Below the pieces are notes generated by a model that ran no database searches, was not told the origin of the DNA, and worked only from the letters and a program-made list of their open reading frames with translations. The position numbers and the translations under genes were made by a program. This document shows, in pieces, positions 40,436 to 49,627 of a stretch of 64,000 nt of DNA (position 1 is its first letter; each line of letters starts with the position of its first letter). Source of the stretch: a virus; the IMG/VR virus record IMGVR_UViG_3300043395_000420, positions 29,246 to 93,245 of that record. One strand, given 5' to 3'.

Positions 40436-41338
40436 TTAAACTGCGTTATTTACTTTATAACTAGTAGGGTAGTTGTATGATTTGAACATATCATAGTATT
40501 TAGCATACATAGCTTTTCTATTCATTGCCCAAACCTTTTGCATTTCAGAGAAGTTAGGTGTATTAACTATGGATAGTGCATTATTTCTTGCTGCTCTAAG
40601 TTCACCACTTACTAGTTGTAATTGGGTTACAACATTTTGACCATCCATTAATAAGTTTTCTAATATGCGTTTCTTAATAGAATATTCATAATATTCATTA
40701 ATCATGGGATGATCCACAACTAAGAGTTCACCATTATCATTAACCATTGTACCTTGATAGTTAATATATAAATGTCCTGTCTCAAAGTTTGTCCAAATAA
40801 AACCATCTTTAATCCATGCCTCATCTGTACCCTTATAAGTTAGATTTGGGCAGTTCTCATCTACCATATGAGAATTTCTAAACTGAATAGGCACCATTAA
40901 ATTATAAGTTCTTTTCTGTGTACCTATAACTTGTATTAATTGATAGCTATTTCCGCATTTAGTAAGACAGGTTTGTTCTGGAGGTAATGTAGTTCCGTCA
41001 CATAAAGTAGACTCTACCCAAGGCCTATAACTAGGTACAACTTCTTGAATATTAGTACCTTGAGGTAATACTTCTTCAGTAGTACATGAACCGCAAAGCA
41101 TTGCATAGTTCATTACATAAAAATCTTCTGGAAGACGTACTTTACATTTTTCAACTTCTAATACTACTTCTTTAGTTTGGTATATTCTTAAACCTAAATC
41201 ATAGTTTACCTTCATTGCAATTTTAATTAACTGAGAAGGATCTATGACTCCGTCTGTAGACAAACTCCTTAAGTCATTTCTTACGTCTTCTAATAAAGAC
41301 TCAAAGGTTCTATATTTTAATGTGTAATTATAATCCAT
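40436..41338 (-). CDS. Head-tail ring/connector-type protein (300 aa)
   Basis: Begins MDYNYTLKYRTFESLLEDVR and contains GLRIYQTKEVVLEVEKCKVRLPEDFYVM. This combination, an N-terminal helical segment followed by a beta strand and the phrase LPEDFY, is what I recall from small crAss-like virion proteins that form the rings under the portal. The middle holds several Cys (CGSCTTEE, CDGTTLPPEQTCLTKC). It sits between a second ring-like protein and the 1765-aa protein with 1-2 base gaps, consistent with one tail-assembly transcript. Assignment to a particular ring is not possible by eye. Confidence 0.55.
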   Translation of the reverse strand: MDYNYTLKYRTFESLLEDVRNDLRSLSTDGVIDPSQLIKIAMKVNYDLGLRIYQTKEVVLEVEKCKVRLPEDFYVMNYAMLCGSCTTEEVLPQGTNIQEVVPSYRPWVESTLCDGTTLPPEQTCLTKCGNSYQLIQVIGTQKRTYNLMVPIQFRNSHMVDENCPNLTYKGTDEAWIKDGFIWTNFETGHLYINYQGTMVNDNGELLVVDHPMINEYYEYSIKKRILENLLMDGQNVVTQLQLVSGELRAARNNALSIVNTPNFSEMQKVWAMNRKAMYAKYYDMFKSYNYPTSYKVNNAV

Positions 41339-41340
41339 TA

Positions 41341-42009
41341 TTATGATCTTAAGGGTGATTGTTTATCTCCGGCAACTGGGTCATTATTCATTTGCATACT
41401 TCTTGCAAAATCATTTGCTACTTGTTGTTCTATTTCAGCAAATAACTCAGAAGGTATGGAAAATACTTGATTTTGAATAGGTTCACATTCAGAGTTACAT
41501 TTGAATATATTTAAAGAGTCCTCAAATATTCCATCTACTGCAATACTTGGCCATGTAACATTGGGTAAATAGATGTATCCATCTAGTAACCAATAGTATT
41601 TATTCTTGTTATACTTTGCTCCTGATGTTTTTTGCAAAGCATTATACAACTGGGGAGTTGTTCTGAATGCTTCAGTAGCAGCATCAATAGATCCTACAAA
41701 ACGTAACAATGGTCCGGATGCTCCGTCTAAAATACCAGGCATCTTTTCTTTTGTACGCATTACGGTTACACCAGATGTAACATCACAACAAGCCTCTACT
41801 CTATCTACCTCTATCAACTCCACACATCCTAGACGAGTAAATAAACTGTTAAACTTAGCACGACTTGTTATATTGTCCTGTCTTTTAATATACATTTTAG
41901 CATACTTCATTATGTTACTATAGATTACTCTATCAGTAATAAATGAATCAGCATCAACCGCCTTGATCTGATTACGTATACGTGATATTACTTCTCCAAT
42001 GGTTGTCAT
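41341..42009 (-). CDS. Ring/tail-completion-type virion protein (222 aa)
   Basis: Opens MTTIGEVISRIRNQIKAVDADSFITDRVIYSN, an N-terminal helical pattern shared by small crAss-like tail/ring proteins. A mid-protein Cys cluster (EACCDVTSG) and a late CNSECEP follow. The C-terminus contains QQVANDFARSMQM then DKQSPLRS, probably helical. It ends 2 bases before the 300-aa gene and starts 5 bases after the 192-aa gene. Role in joining the head to the tail is inferred from similarity of layout. Confidence 0.55.
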   Translation of the reverse strand: MTTIGEVISRIRNQIKAVDADSFITDRVIYSNIMKYAKMYIKRQDNITSRAKFNSLFTRLGCVELIEVDRVEACCDVTSGVTVMRTKEKMPGILDGASGPLLRFVGSIDAATEAFRTTPQLYNALQKTSGAKYNKNKYYWLLDGYIYLPNVTWPSIAVDGIFEDSLNIFKCNSECEPIQNQVFSIPSELFAEIEQQVANDFARSMQMNNDPVAGDKQSPLRS

Positions 42010-42014
42010 TGTTA

Positions 42015-42593
42015 TTAAATATTAAATTCGTTATATTTTTCTGCATACTCTTTCTTACGTTTTTCAACTTCTCTTTGGTATGAATGATCTCTGAAGTATG
42101 TAGATAGTTTTATCTTAGGGTCAATTTCTATAAATATTTTCCAGTTTTCAGAAAAAGCACGAGAACTATCTTTTTTAAACTGTCTGGCCGGTCTGAATAT
42201 CCATAGATTATTGTCTACTATTTTATATTTTACAGAAGAGTTACTGTAGAATATCTTACCTAATCTTCCATCACTATTCCAGTTTTTAAAAGATATTTTC
42301 TGTTTATGTTTGGTAGACATGAGCATGTCAATAGTATTTGCACTATTTTTACATACTCCTAAAAATAAATAACCTATTCCTTGTGGAAGTTCTACACCCT
42401 CTCTATTCTCACATACGTATGCTCTTACATAGTCATTAAAGTCTTTTATAAGTTTACTAATATCTTTCTTGACCATTTCTTTAGTAGCAGGAACCTTTTC
42501 ATTGAGTTCTTTCATAAACTTATCATTGATTGGTTCATGACGGTCTGGTCTAAATCTGGGTTTAGTTCTATCTATGTCTGAAAACTTACGCAT
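42015..42593 (-). CDS. Conserved-looking 192-aa protein, function unknown
   Basis: Not recognised. It is highly charged (many Lys, Arg, Asp and Glu), with a basic N-terminus (RKFSDIDRTKPRFRPDR), a mixed alpha/beta centre (GYLFLGVCKNSANTIDMLMS, then KIFYSNSSVKYKIVDNNLWIF) and a Lys/Glu-rich C-terminal helix. It is the first gene of the 42.6-35 kb cluster, starting 53 bases after a TATATTTG box. That places it with head-tail interface genes, but no specific function can be argued. Confidence 0.6.
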   Translation of the reverse strand: MRKFSDIDRTKPRFRPDRHEPINDKFMKELNEKVPATKEMVKKDISKLIKDFNDYVRAYVCENREGVELPQGIGYLFLGVCKNSANTIDMLMSTKHKQKISFKNWNSDGRLGKIFYSNSSVKYKIVDNNLWIFRPARQFKKDSSRAFSENWKIFIEIDPKIKLSTYFRDHSYQREVEKRKKEYAEKYNEFNI

Positions 42594-42646
42594 ACTCTTA
42601 TTACAATTTACAAAATTTATCTGAGGTTTAAAAGATACTTCTTATG

Positions 42647-42654
42647 CAAATATA
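42647..42654 (-). promoter_or_regulatory. TATATTTG box, candidate promoter for the tail/ring cluster
   Basis: Exact match on the minus strand to the Bacteroidota -7 consensus TAnnTTTG, 8 bases downstream of a hairpin and 53 bases upstream of the 192-aa start. No TTG element lies at the usual -33 distance; the hairpin occupies part of that region. Confidence 0.45.
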
Positions 42655-42661
42655 ATAAAGA

Positions 42662-42684
42662 ACCCCAGAATTTCTCCTGGGGCC
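42662..42684 (-). terminator. Hairpin terminator after the 183-aa FN3-like protein
   Basis: The minus strand can form CCCCAG paired with CTGGGG around an A/T-rich loop, followed by TTCTTTATTATATT, a weak T-tract. It lies about 37 bases after the stop at 42721. Confidence 0.6.
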
Positions 42685-42720
42685 TTTCTTGTAGGGTCAC
42701 TAAACCAACAAAGTGATCTA

Positions 42721-43272
42721 TCAAGTTAAACCTAAAGTAGTTACAGCAATAGTTGCACTAATACTTTGTCCTAGATTGCAGTGGGTTGTTACTTTAAAAT
42801 AGTATTCTGTTGCTGCAGTTAGTGTAGAAAAAGTATAACTATTAGTATTTATAGGGGTAGCCGTTGACCAACTATCTCCTTGATTTGTGGATATACTAAC
42901 TGAATAGTAATTAGCATCTGTATTTTCCCAAGATAAAGTAATTGCTGTAGTTCCTATATAACTAGGATGCAACTTCAAAACGGGAGTACATAAGCTATCA
43001 TATGCATTAAGTGACATAAACTGATATACATTTTCTAAACTCATACCGGGTGTAAGATTGAACTGCATATATTCTGCAGGATTCATGTTTATACCAAAGT
43101 TTATAATTGTATAGTTTCTATGAATTACACATGTATCTTGTATAGTTTCGTAGCACGGAGTTGGATCCGGGCATAACGTATTAGGAGGACATGAATATGT
43201 CATAGGTGTAGTAAAAGGAGTATCCTTACAACTACATGTACTATTTGATGTTTTACAAGTTGAACAAGCCAT
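42721..43272 (-). CDS. 183-aa tail fibre-associated protein with Cys-rich N-terminus and FN3-like domain
   Basis: The N-terminal 50 residues carry many Cys (MACSTCKTSNSTCSCKD, then SCPPNTLCPDPTPC). The C-terminal 85 residues look like a fibronectin type III domain: ITLSWENTDANYYSVSISTN, then TYTF-type and TEYYFKVTTHC strands. Such Ig/FN3-like domains occur on phage surface proteins and commonly help binding to cells or glycans. It is the last gene of the fibre group, immediately before a terminator. Surface location is inferred. Confidence 0.6.
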   Translation of the reverse strand: MACSTCKTSNSTCSCKDTPFTTPMTYSCPPNTLCPDPTPCYETIQDTCVIHRNYTIINFGINMNPAEYMQFNLTPGMSLENVYQFMSLNAYDSLCTPVLKLHPSYIGTTAITLSWENTDANYYSVSISTNQGDSWSTATPINTNSYTFSTLTAATEYYFKVTTHCNLGQSISATIAVTTLGLT

Positions 43273-43282
43273 TGTTTATTGT

Positions 43283-44797
43283 TTATGGTAAAGATGATGT
43301 TGGAATAGCGGTTCCTGTTGTACAGTTTAGACTATATATACCTTGTTGAATTTGAATAACAGCATAGTAACTAGTACCATCTGTAAGTCCTGTAAAGGTA
43401 TGTGTTAGAGTTCCTGTAGCAGGATTTGTTAGTACTGTAGAATTTACTATTACGCCCGTTGAAGCATTATACAAAAATATATTATAGTTAGTACCTAGTA
43501 CCCAATTAGTAAATTCAATCTCTAGTTGTCCGGATGTTCCGGTTGCTCTTAAAACAGACGCAATAGCTGTACACATGTATTGATTAACTACAGTTATTTG
43601 TTCATTAATATTACAAGTAGTTGCCCCATCATTTGCAGAAAGACATGCTGATACATTAGTTATAAATACTATAGAATATTGACTTGCTACACTGAAGCTA
43701 CTAGTATCAACATCGATTACTGTTGAACTATTAGTGTCTGATATAATATCTTCAGTTGTTGTAACAATTTCAGTATCTCCAAAAGCATCAGTTACTGTAA
43801 TAGTTGCGCCTGTAGTACCAGTGCAATATGTAAAACCAGTTGGTATATTACCTACAGGAGTTATATAAATAAATTTAACATCGTCTTTTTCTCCAGTCAT
43901 GCTAAAAATAACATCGTTGCAAGTAAGACCGCAGCAAGAACTAACTGTAATTTCTAGTTGTTTATGAGCATTACGAAGATCACAGAAAGCAAGCCATAGG
44001 TTACTTAACGACTCTGCTAATGTACTCATATTTGCCTCTGTCGTCCATCCTGGAATATTTGCCATAAATGGATAAGATTCTGATAGAGGTGTGTCATTAT
44101 CAGCAATACAAATTTTTGATAAAGATGTTGTTATTTCTGAAGGTGTGCCGGTGCCCGCTTGTAAATTACATAATGCTGTTTCTGTAGTACTAGCAAATGT
44201 TGTAACAGGTATATTTGTTGAAGAAGGGTTAAGACAGCTTGTTGCAACTGTAGGTACAGGAGGAGGTGAACAAGGTAGTACACAAGCCTCAAGTACATCC
44301 AGTCTTGCCTCATGATCTGTAAGAGTAATATTAATATTAGTAATACTCTGAGTCATTGTACATACTCTAGAAGCAATTGCTGTAGCATAATCTTCAATGC
44401 TCATTTCGGTAACAAGATTACCAAAAGTATCGGTATATCTAAAACATTCTGCAATAGGAAGCATGCATGCTTTTACATCATTGCAGTCAAAATTACCAGG
44501 TGTAGGATTTGTTCCTGTACCTCCTGCACATAATGTGTTTAAAATAAACTGTATTACATCATTAAACGTTAATGGTTTAGGACATATTGGAGGAAAACAA
44601 GAAAGGTCTAAATTGTCAATATTTAGTTCTGTAATAAGTGTAGATACTTCAGCTGCTAATTTTGCTGTAACATCTGAAATGCTATCTCCTTTACACAGAT
44701 TTAAAAACGGAATATCTGGACCTTGCCAGATTACACAGTTACTTGAAACTGGTGCACAGTTTTTCTGAGTATCTTGAGGGGTAATTGGTATTGACAT
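43283..44797 (-). CDS. 504-aa tail fibre/appendage protein with C-terminal FN3-like domain
   Basis: The opening (APVSSNCVIWQGPDIPFLNL, then CKGDSISDVTAKLA) is a pattern I have seen in fibre-type proteins of Bacteroidota phages. It is followed by CFPPICPKPLTFNDVIQ and a Cys/Pro-rich linker (LPCSPPPVPTVATSC). The C-terminal region (about 340-500) is Thr/Val-rich beta sandwich, ending in an FN3-like strand pattern (TFTGLTDGTSYYAVIQIQQG). The gene is preceded by a 40-base gap and followed after 10 bases by the smaller FN3-like gene. Host-surface contact is likely but inferred. Confidence 0.6.
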   Translation of the reverse strand: MSIPITPQDTQKNCAPVSSNCVIWQGPDIPFLNLCKGDSISDVTAKLAAEVSTLITELNIDNLDLSCFPPICPKPLTFNDVIQFILNTLCAGGTGTNPTPGNFDCNDVKACMLPIAECFRYTDTFGNLVTEMSIEDYATAIASRVCTMTQSITNINITLTDHEARLDVLEACVLPCSPPPVPTVATSCLNPSSTNIPVTTFASTTETALCNLQAGTGTPSEITTSLSKICIADNDTPLSESYPFMANIPGWTTEANMSTLAESLSNLWLAFCDLRNAHKQLEITVSSCCGLTCNDVIFSMTGEKDDVKFIYITPVGNIPTGFTYCTGTTGATITVTDAFGDTEIVTTTEDIISDTNSSTVIDVDTSSFSVASQYSIVFITNVSACLSANDGATTCNINEQITVVNQYMCTAIASVLRATGTSGQLEIEFTNWVLGTNYNIFLYNASTGVIVNSTVLTNPATGTLTHTFTGLTDGTSYYAVIQIQQGIYSLNCTTGTAIPTSSLP

Positions 44798-44837
44798 CTT
44801 ATATATAATTTAATTCATTTTTACTTACTTTCAAAAC

Positions 44838-45716
44838 TTATGTTTCACTTTCCGGAGTTGGTAATGGTTCTGACTGAGCAGGTTCATCACAAACAATCGG
44901 AGTTGGATCTACCGGTATTATACAACTTTCTGCAACTTTAGACATTTCTAAGTTTATAAGTTGTTTTTTAATCCAGAACTTATCTAGATTTATGTTATCT
45001 TGTGGAGTAACTATTCCATAGTTTAACATCATAAACTCCGCATAGTAACTATTAGCAAATCTTATTGTATCTGTAATAGTCTGCTGACTTACAGTTATTC
45101 CTGAAAAGTTTAAATCAGGTTTAGGTTCTGTCCTAACAAACTGTACCTCTGGAGGAGGGATACATTCTGAACAGTTTTCGCATACCGATAATAAAGAAGG
45201 TGTAATTGCTGTAGGTAACTCAAATGTTAGTTGTTTAGCATACCAACATTTATCGGGCATCTCTGTAAACTTTAATGTAGAACCTAAATAAGGTGCAAAC
45301 TCAGATGTAAGAGTAAGTACTTCATTAGGGTTTTCACAGTTCTCAACTAATATATAATCTATTTCTGGACAATAAAAATCTCCATTTGTATTTGCATAAA
45401 GTATTTGAATATTCGCAGGATCTAATATAGTTTCAAAAGACTGATCATCACAACCGGAACATGTATATGCTTCTGTAGTATAACAGATACTTCTAATTAT
45501 AATATTTTGATAGTTATAATTGGGATCATTAATATTAGCAAAATAAAGCGTAGTTCCTATAGGATTGTCTGTAGTTGCTAGACCTGGGAGGATAATATCA
45601 TATATAGGAGGCCACCCTCCTTCTACTTCTGGATTATAATATATTGGTATGTAGTATGTAATTGTCCCTGGACAATCCGCAATTGCTAAACAATATTTAG
45701 TTCCTTCTGCTGCCAT
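44838..45716 (-). CDS. 292-aa Cys-rich fibre-type protein
   Basis: Contains Cys-rich segments like those in the C-terminal half of the preceding 576-aa protein (CSGCDDQSF, then CENPNEVLTLTSEFAPYLGS and PDKCWYAKQLTF). The pattern of a Cys, a beta strand, a Y-L-G or Y-L-N turn and then CW/CWT recurs in both and is common in Bacteroidota phage appendage proteins. The last 90 residues are helical (ITDTIRFANSYYAEFMMLNY) and resemble a stem or attachment segment. Two bases separate it from the upstream gene. Probably part of the same fibre or spike complex. Confidence 0.55.
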   Translation of the reverse strand: MAAEGTKYCLAIADCPGTITYYIPIYYNPEVEGGWPPIYDIILPGLATTDNPIGTTLYFANINDPNYNYQNIIIRSICYTTEAYTCSGCDDQSFETILDPANIQILYANTNGDFYCPEIDYILVENCENPNEVLTLTSEFAPYLGSTLKFTEMPDKCWYAKQLTFELPTAITPSLLSVCENCSECIPPPEVQFVRTEPKPDLNFSGITVSQQTITDTIRFANSYYAEFMMLNYGIVTPQDNINLDKFWIKKQLINLEMSKVAESCIIPVDPTPIVCDEPAQSEPLPTPESET

Positions 45717-45718
45717 AA

Positions 45719-47449
45719 TTAATTACATTGATATTGAAAACAACAAGTACAATCAGAGTATACCTCATCTAACGTTACTGTTAAGATTTCTGAAGGCTCG
45801 TCTGTTGCTAAAATTGCTGTCCAACATAGTTTAGGATATTCTTGTAATGTTATACTTTTATTTAAATACTCAGATAAATTGAGAGTTGTGTAAATATATA
45901 CATCTGAATTTGCACAACTGGTTAGTTTATATACTGGAGGATCACATTCTTCACATGATCCAAACTCTTCTAATATTTCTATTACGGGGTCTACCTCACA
46001 AAGTTCATTAAACTCATCAACTAAACCTACTCTATAACACCCGTCAAACGTAACATCGTCTACTGAAATTTTTACGTAAGCTCCTAAAGAACCGGATAAG
46101 TCACTTGATGTACAAAATAAAGGAGATGTTTGATCTTGACAATCATATATATAATAAAGAGGTTGACAAGTTAAACAATTAGAGTATTCAGAAATACCTG
46201 ATAATATAACATAGTTTTCTTCAAATGTATCATGTTCTTCAACAAAAGCACAAGTTTTACCAGTATCTGGTTTAACTATTTTATTTACGTAAATATCTAT
46301 TCCTGGACTTTCAGCTTCTGTTGTATAACTTATTTCTCCTGTATAACATCTTGTTAGTTTGTAGGGACATGCTAGATAATCTGCATATAGCGGTTTTAAA
46401 CTATCTTCTTGTATACAATATGAAGGATCTTCTTCATCAGGTATAAATCCTTCAGGACAACCGCAGTCATAAGATACAGCTATAATTGATCTAGCAGTAT
46501 ATTCACCTGCTGTATAAGAACCGGACCATGTTAAACCAGCATCTATTGTTTTATATATAATACCATTACCCATTGTAATAAAACCATCATTTTCTGTATA
46601 AAATGATATACCTAATGCTTGATTTGTAGGTAATCCGCTTGATCCAAGTACAGGATTAAATCCAGAGGGCCCTGGATTAGTATTTTTATAAACTACACCA
46701 TTTCCATCTGTTGTAAATAAAACACCATTAGGAGTTATCCCAAGTTGTGTACCTAAGCCAGATGAATTAGCTGTTGCAAAACTTTGAAAAGAAAAATTTA
46801 CACCGTTGTCCGAAGATCTAAATATATATTTATCTGTTGTAAATATTATATTAGTTTCATCCTTATAATAACATTGTCCAACTAAATAATCAGGGTTAGC
46901 ACTTGAAGGACTTATATCTGTTAATTCTACCCAAGTCTGCCCACCATTAGAAGTTTTAAAAAAATATGAGATATCTACAACTGTTACTGCTAGTAAACCA
47001 TTAGATTGATCTTGAAAGTATATTCTATTTCTATCTATTACTTGACCTGTTAAAACAGGAATATCATCATATGCAATTACTCTATCAAAAGTAACACCCG
47101 CATCCACAGACCAATGTAAACCCTCATTACAAGAAATAAATACTATTTTGCCATCTAGTGTTTGCACAGATGCAGCTTCATAAAGACTTGATGAAAAAGG
47201 ATCGTTGATTATACTTTGTGTAAACGTAGTGCCATAGTCTGAAGAAATCCAAGCTTGTCCAGCACTAGTAGTTGCGTCATCTCCTACAAAAATAAATCTT
47301 CCACCTGAATATCTAGAGGATGATACAAAAGAGTTACTTCCCTGTAAATCAGGAACTCCTGTTAAAGATGTCCATGTAGATCCTTCATCTCCACTATATA
47401 AGATAAAATCACCGTTTCTACCTGTAGCAAATATCTTTATTTCATTCAT
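45719..47449 (-). CDS. 576-aa beta-propeller (BNR/Ycf48-like) tail spike or fibre protein
   Basis: The first 320 residues carry repeated Asp-box-like units (SGDEGSTWTSL, SSDYGTTFTQS, SVDAGVTFDRV, TSNGGQTWVEL, SSDNGVNFSFQ, TIDAGLTWSGS), the signature of sialidase/sortilin-type propellers. The C-terminal 250 residues hold at least two Cys-rich units (CPYKLTRCYTGE, then CDPPVYKLTSCANSDVYIYT ending PKLCWTAIL). Catalytic sialidase residues are not evident, so glycan binding is more likely than cleavage. Its ATG overlaps the upstream zinc-ribbon stop by four bases (ATGA). A receptor-binding role is inferred. Confidence 0.7.
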   Translation of the reverse strand: MNEIKIFATGRNGDFILYSGDEGSTWTSLTGVPDLQGSNSFVSSSRYSGGRFIFVGDDATTSAGQAWISSDYGTTFTQSIINDPFSSSLYEAASVQTLDGKIVFISCNEGLHWSVDAGVTFDRVIAYDDIPVLTGQVIDRNRIYFQDQSNGLLAVTVVDISYFFKTSNGGQTWVELTDISPSSANPDYLVGQCYYKDETNIIFTTDKYIFRSSDNGVNFSFQSFATANSSGLGTQLGITPNGVLFTTDGNGVVYKNTNPGPSGFNPVLGSSGLPTNQALGISFYTENDGFITMGNGIIYKTIDAGLTWSGSYTAGEYTARSIIAVSYDCGCPEGFIPDEEDPSYCIQEDSLKPLYADYLACPYKLTRCYTGEISYTTEAESPGIDIYVNKIVKPDTGKTCAFVEEHDTFEENYVILSGISEYSNCLTCQPLYYIYDCQDQTSPLFCTSSDLSGSLGAYVKISVDDVTFDGCYRVGLVDEFNELCEVDPVIEILEEFGSCEECDPPVYKLTSCANSDVYIYTTLNLSEYLNKSITLQEYPKLCWTAILATDEPSEILTVTLDEVYSDCTCCFQYQCN

Positions 47450-47604
47450 TTCTTTTTAGTTTCTAAATTAAAAGGTTCTGGTTTACTTGAAGGTTTAATT
47501 CTTTGTAAACCGGATATACATTTAGTACATCCTGAACGACCATCTGCTGTTGTTCTTTTTTGACATCCGCAGCTCATTGCTGCTCCACAGTTACTACATT
47601 TCAT
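47446..47604 (-). CDS. Small zinc-ribbon protein (52 aa)
   Basis: Short gene from ATG 47604 to TGA. The sequence MKCSNCGAAMSCGC then SGCTKCISGLQ gives Cys at 3, 6, 12, 14, 27 and 30, a compact zinc-ribbon arrangement, followed by a basic tail ending ETKKK. The stop overlaps the next start (ATGA), so it is translated in series with the propeller gene. Similar short Cys proteins occur in Bacteroidota phage fibre regions; its role is unknown. Confidence 0.7.
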   Translation of the reverse strand: MKCSNCGAAMSCGCQKRTTADGRSGCTKCISGLQRIKPSSKPEPFNLETKKK

Positions 47605-47624
47605 ATTTGTTGGTTTTTAAAGGT

Positions 47625-48182
47625 TTAACAATCTGAACAATTACATCCTCCCATAAGTTTGGTAAGTCTACTATTTACATAGTTATACATAGCCATTCCC
47701 TGGTTCGGATTATGACAATATTCTACTTTTGCTTTAGCAGCCTGTAACATGGTAGATAATAATTGAACTTCTCTGAGTTGTTCTTTTACTTTACCTTGTG
47801 GTTCACAAGCTGCTACATCTAAGCAACATAACAAACTTTGAATTTTATTTAAAGCTGCTGTAATACGTAAATGATTATATTCTACATAAACATATTCTGC
47901 CGGAGCAATGCTATATTTTACTACATATACTCCATCTGGTATAGCACTACGTGTGGTATCACAATTTGATGTTTGTATACCAAGATTACATGCTGTAATA
48001 TTAGCAGTAAATCCAGGACTATATCCTGTTAATGTTGATGCTACAGTAAATCCTGGAGGAGTTATATCCAAAGTTAAACACTCGGGGGTAATATTACCAT
48101 CATAGGTACTAGTATCTATAATACGCATGACGCATGATGTTACTGTATCAGGAATGTCTAAAGATAATTGATGTTTTGCCAT
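47625..48182 (-). CDS. 185-aa conserved virion-type protein, beta N-terminus and Cys-rich helical C-terminus
   Basis: Opens MAKHQLSLDIPDTVTSCVMR, then LTLDITPPGF and PDGVYVVKYSIAP, a beta-sandwich-like section. From about residue 105 it turns helical (ITAALNKIQSLLCCLDVAAC, then QLREVQLLSTMLQAAKAKVE), ending MGGCNCSDC. I recognise this layout from crAss-like structural modules but not a named function. The start lies 12 bases after a TATATTTG box and 33 after a terminator hairpin, suggesting it opens the fibre transcript. A link between fibre and capsid is possible. Confidence 0.55.
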   Translation of the reverse strand: MAKHQLSLDIPDTVTSCVMRIIDTSTYDGNITPECLTLDITPPGFTVASTLTGYSPGFTANITACNLGIQTSNCDTTRSAIPDGVYVVKYSIAPAEYVYVEYNHLRITAALNKIQSLLCCLDVAACEPQGKVKEQLREVQLLSTMLQAAKAKVEYCHNPNQGMAMYNYVNSRLTKLMGGCNCSDC

Positions 48183-48194
48183 ATTACTAAGTTA

Positions 48195-48202
48195 CAAATA
48201 TA
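48195..48202 (-). promoter_or_regulatory. TATATTTG box before the 185-aa gene
   Basis: Exact TAnnTTTG-type box on the minus strand, 13 bases after the terminator hairpin and 12 bases before the start codon. It is one of four identical intergenic copies in the structural region. Confidence 0.45.
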
Positions 48203-48215
48203 TTATGTAAAAATA

Positions 48216-48254
48216 AAAAAGGGAAGGGAATTTTTGTTATCCCTTCCCTTTTTC
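48216..48254 (-). terminator. Strong rho-independent terminator after the 446-aa structural gene
   Basis: On the minus strand AAAAAGGGAAGGGA pairs with TCCCTTCCCTTTTT around a short loop (TAACAAAAAT), followed by TTTATTTTT. The stem is long and the T-tract clear. It begins about 18 bases after the stop at 48272. Confidence 0.85.
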
Positions 48255-48271
48255 AGATAAGTTTTTAAGTA

Positions 48272-49612
48272 TTAAACAGGTGTATATGGTGTGCATTCAG
48301 TTGGTGCACCATATGTAACCAAACCTGTACATTGACTACCTCCTGCATTTAACCAACCTAGAGTTTCTCCGTCTCCAATCATAAACTGTTCAAATGTGGT
48401 TTGAGCAACTGCGTTAGGGACAACAATTTCTAATAAGTACTGGTCATTATCAAAAGTACTAGTTGGATTATTGAAACGAGGTACGTTATGCTGGATATAG
48501 TAGCGATCATACAAAGATGTTCTGTCAATAGCATCAAATACATCTGTACCATTGGTAATCTCACGAATACGCAAATCCATACCAGTATACATTGGTTGTT
48601 GCATATATGCTTCAGTCATGATAAGATCACGAATAACCGTTTCTCCAGTTCCTGCAACTTGCAAAGGAGCACATGATTGATACATGCACAAACCTGAAAA
48701 AGTACAAGGATCTCCATTTAAGTCTACTTCAGAACCATAAATCTTGATAGGTTCCATAAAAGACATAATAGAGTCATTAGGATAGAAAGTACAGTCGTTA
48801 AAACGAGTATCTACATAAGCACCGTTGATTATCAAACCAGCCTTAGTATCTTCTGGAGCAGTTGCGTTTTCAGGATAAGCCGTAACACCATTAATATAAT
48901 TTAATAAAGTAGTTAAATTAGTTGTATCGCCAGATACGGTATTAGTACCAGGAGCAAGTTGTAACCAAGTAGTTCCTCCATTAATAGAGTAAGTAATTTG
49001 AATATTAACAAACTGAGAGAAGATAGGATTATTTAAAATGTTATAAGCCCATTGTCCATAAATAACAAGAGGATTAATTGGTGTAGGACTAGTAGGGTCT
49101 GCACAACATCCGCCATCAGCACTAACAGTTAAATACATGTTGTGAGTTAAGAAACGCAATGCGGGAGAACCTTTAATGTCAATACGGAAGTTATAAGAAT
49201 TTCCACAGTAGAATGTTTTAGCACATTGGTTGTACAAAGTATCTTCTGTTTGACCATTTTTAACTTGACCAACAATAAATTGAGCAGCTTGAGCATCGTG
49301 TCCTTCTACTTTATAAAAAGCAGATACATACTTAGGATTAATTACTTTAGACTTTACAGTCTCTTGATAACCACCTGCAAAAGGTCCAATTTTGTCATTA
49401 GTGTGAATACTACCAGCAAATAATGTCAAAGGACATGCATTAGCAGATGTCCATTCTGTATCTGTTGGAACAATGTTCCAGTTCTTGTCAACAAAACCAA
49501 ATTGTCCTAAACCTGGTACATTATCTTCTGTTCCTAGTTTGCCACCTTCTAGTGCGGTAAAAGCCGATGTTCCCACAAAGGTCTTTTTAAAGGCATGATT
49601 AAAATAACTCAT
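48272..49612 (-). CDS. 446-aa abundant structural protein, candidate auxiliary capsid protein
   Basis: Opens MSYFNHAFKKTFVGTSAFTA, then GLGQFGFVDKNW, a start pattern I associate with a highly conserved crAss-like structural protein encoded near the capsid gene. It is beta-rich with few charged runs, and contains CADPTSPTPINPLVIYGQW and MEPIKIYGSEVDLNG. It has its own upstream TATATTTA box and a strong terminator just downstream, and its codons end in C more often than in neighbouring giant genes. These features resemble the major capsid gene and suggest high expression. The auxiliary capsid assignment is an inference; a major tail protein is the alternative. Confidence 0.6.
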   Translation of the reverse strand: MSYFNHAFKKTFVGTSAFTALEGGKLGTEDNVPGLGQFGFVDKNWNIVPTDTEWTSANACPLTLFAGSIHTNDKIGPFAGGYQETVKSKVINPKYVSAFYKVEGHDAQAAQFIVGQVKNGQTEDTLYNQCAKTFYCGNSYNFRIDIKGSPALRFLTHNMYLTVSADGGCCADPTSPTPINPLVIYGQWAYNILNNPIFSQFVNIQITYSINGGTTWLQLAPGTNTVSGDTTNLTTLLNYINGVTAYPENATAPEDTKAGLIINGAYVDTRFNDCTFYPNDSIMSFMEPIKIYGSEVDLNGDPCTFSGLCMYQSCAPLQVAGTGETVIRDLIMTEAYMQQPMYTGMDLRIREITNGTDVFDAIDRTSLYDRYYIQHNVPRFNNPTSTFDNDQYLLEIVVPNAVAQTTFEQFMIGDGETLGWLNAGGSQCTGLVTYGAPTECTPYTPV

Positions 49613-49627
49613 AGTTTTTTGTTTTTA

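Noticed and set aside
45719-47449. Sialidase (enzymatic) annotation for the propeller
   Set aside because: Asp-box units are present but no Arg triad or Tyr/Glu pair could be picked out, so binding is the safer call.
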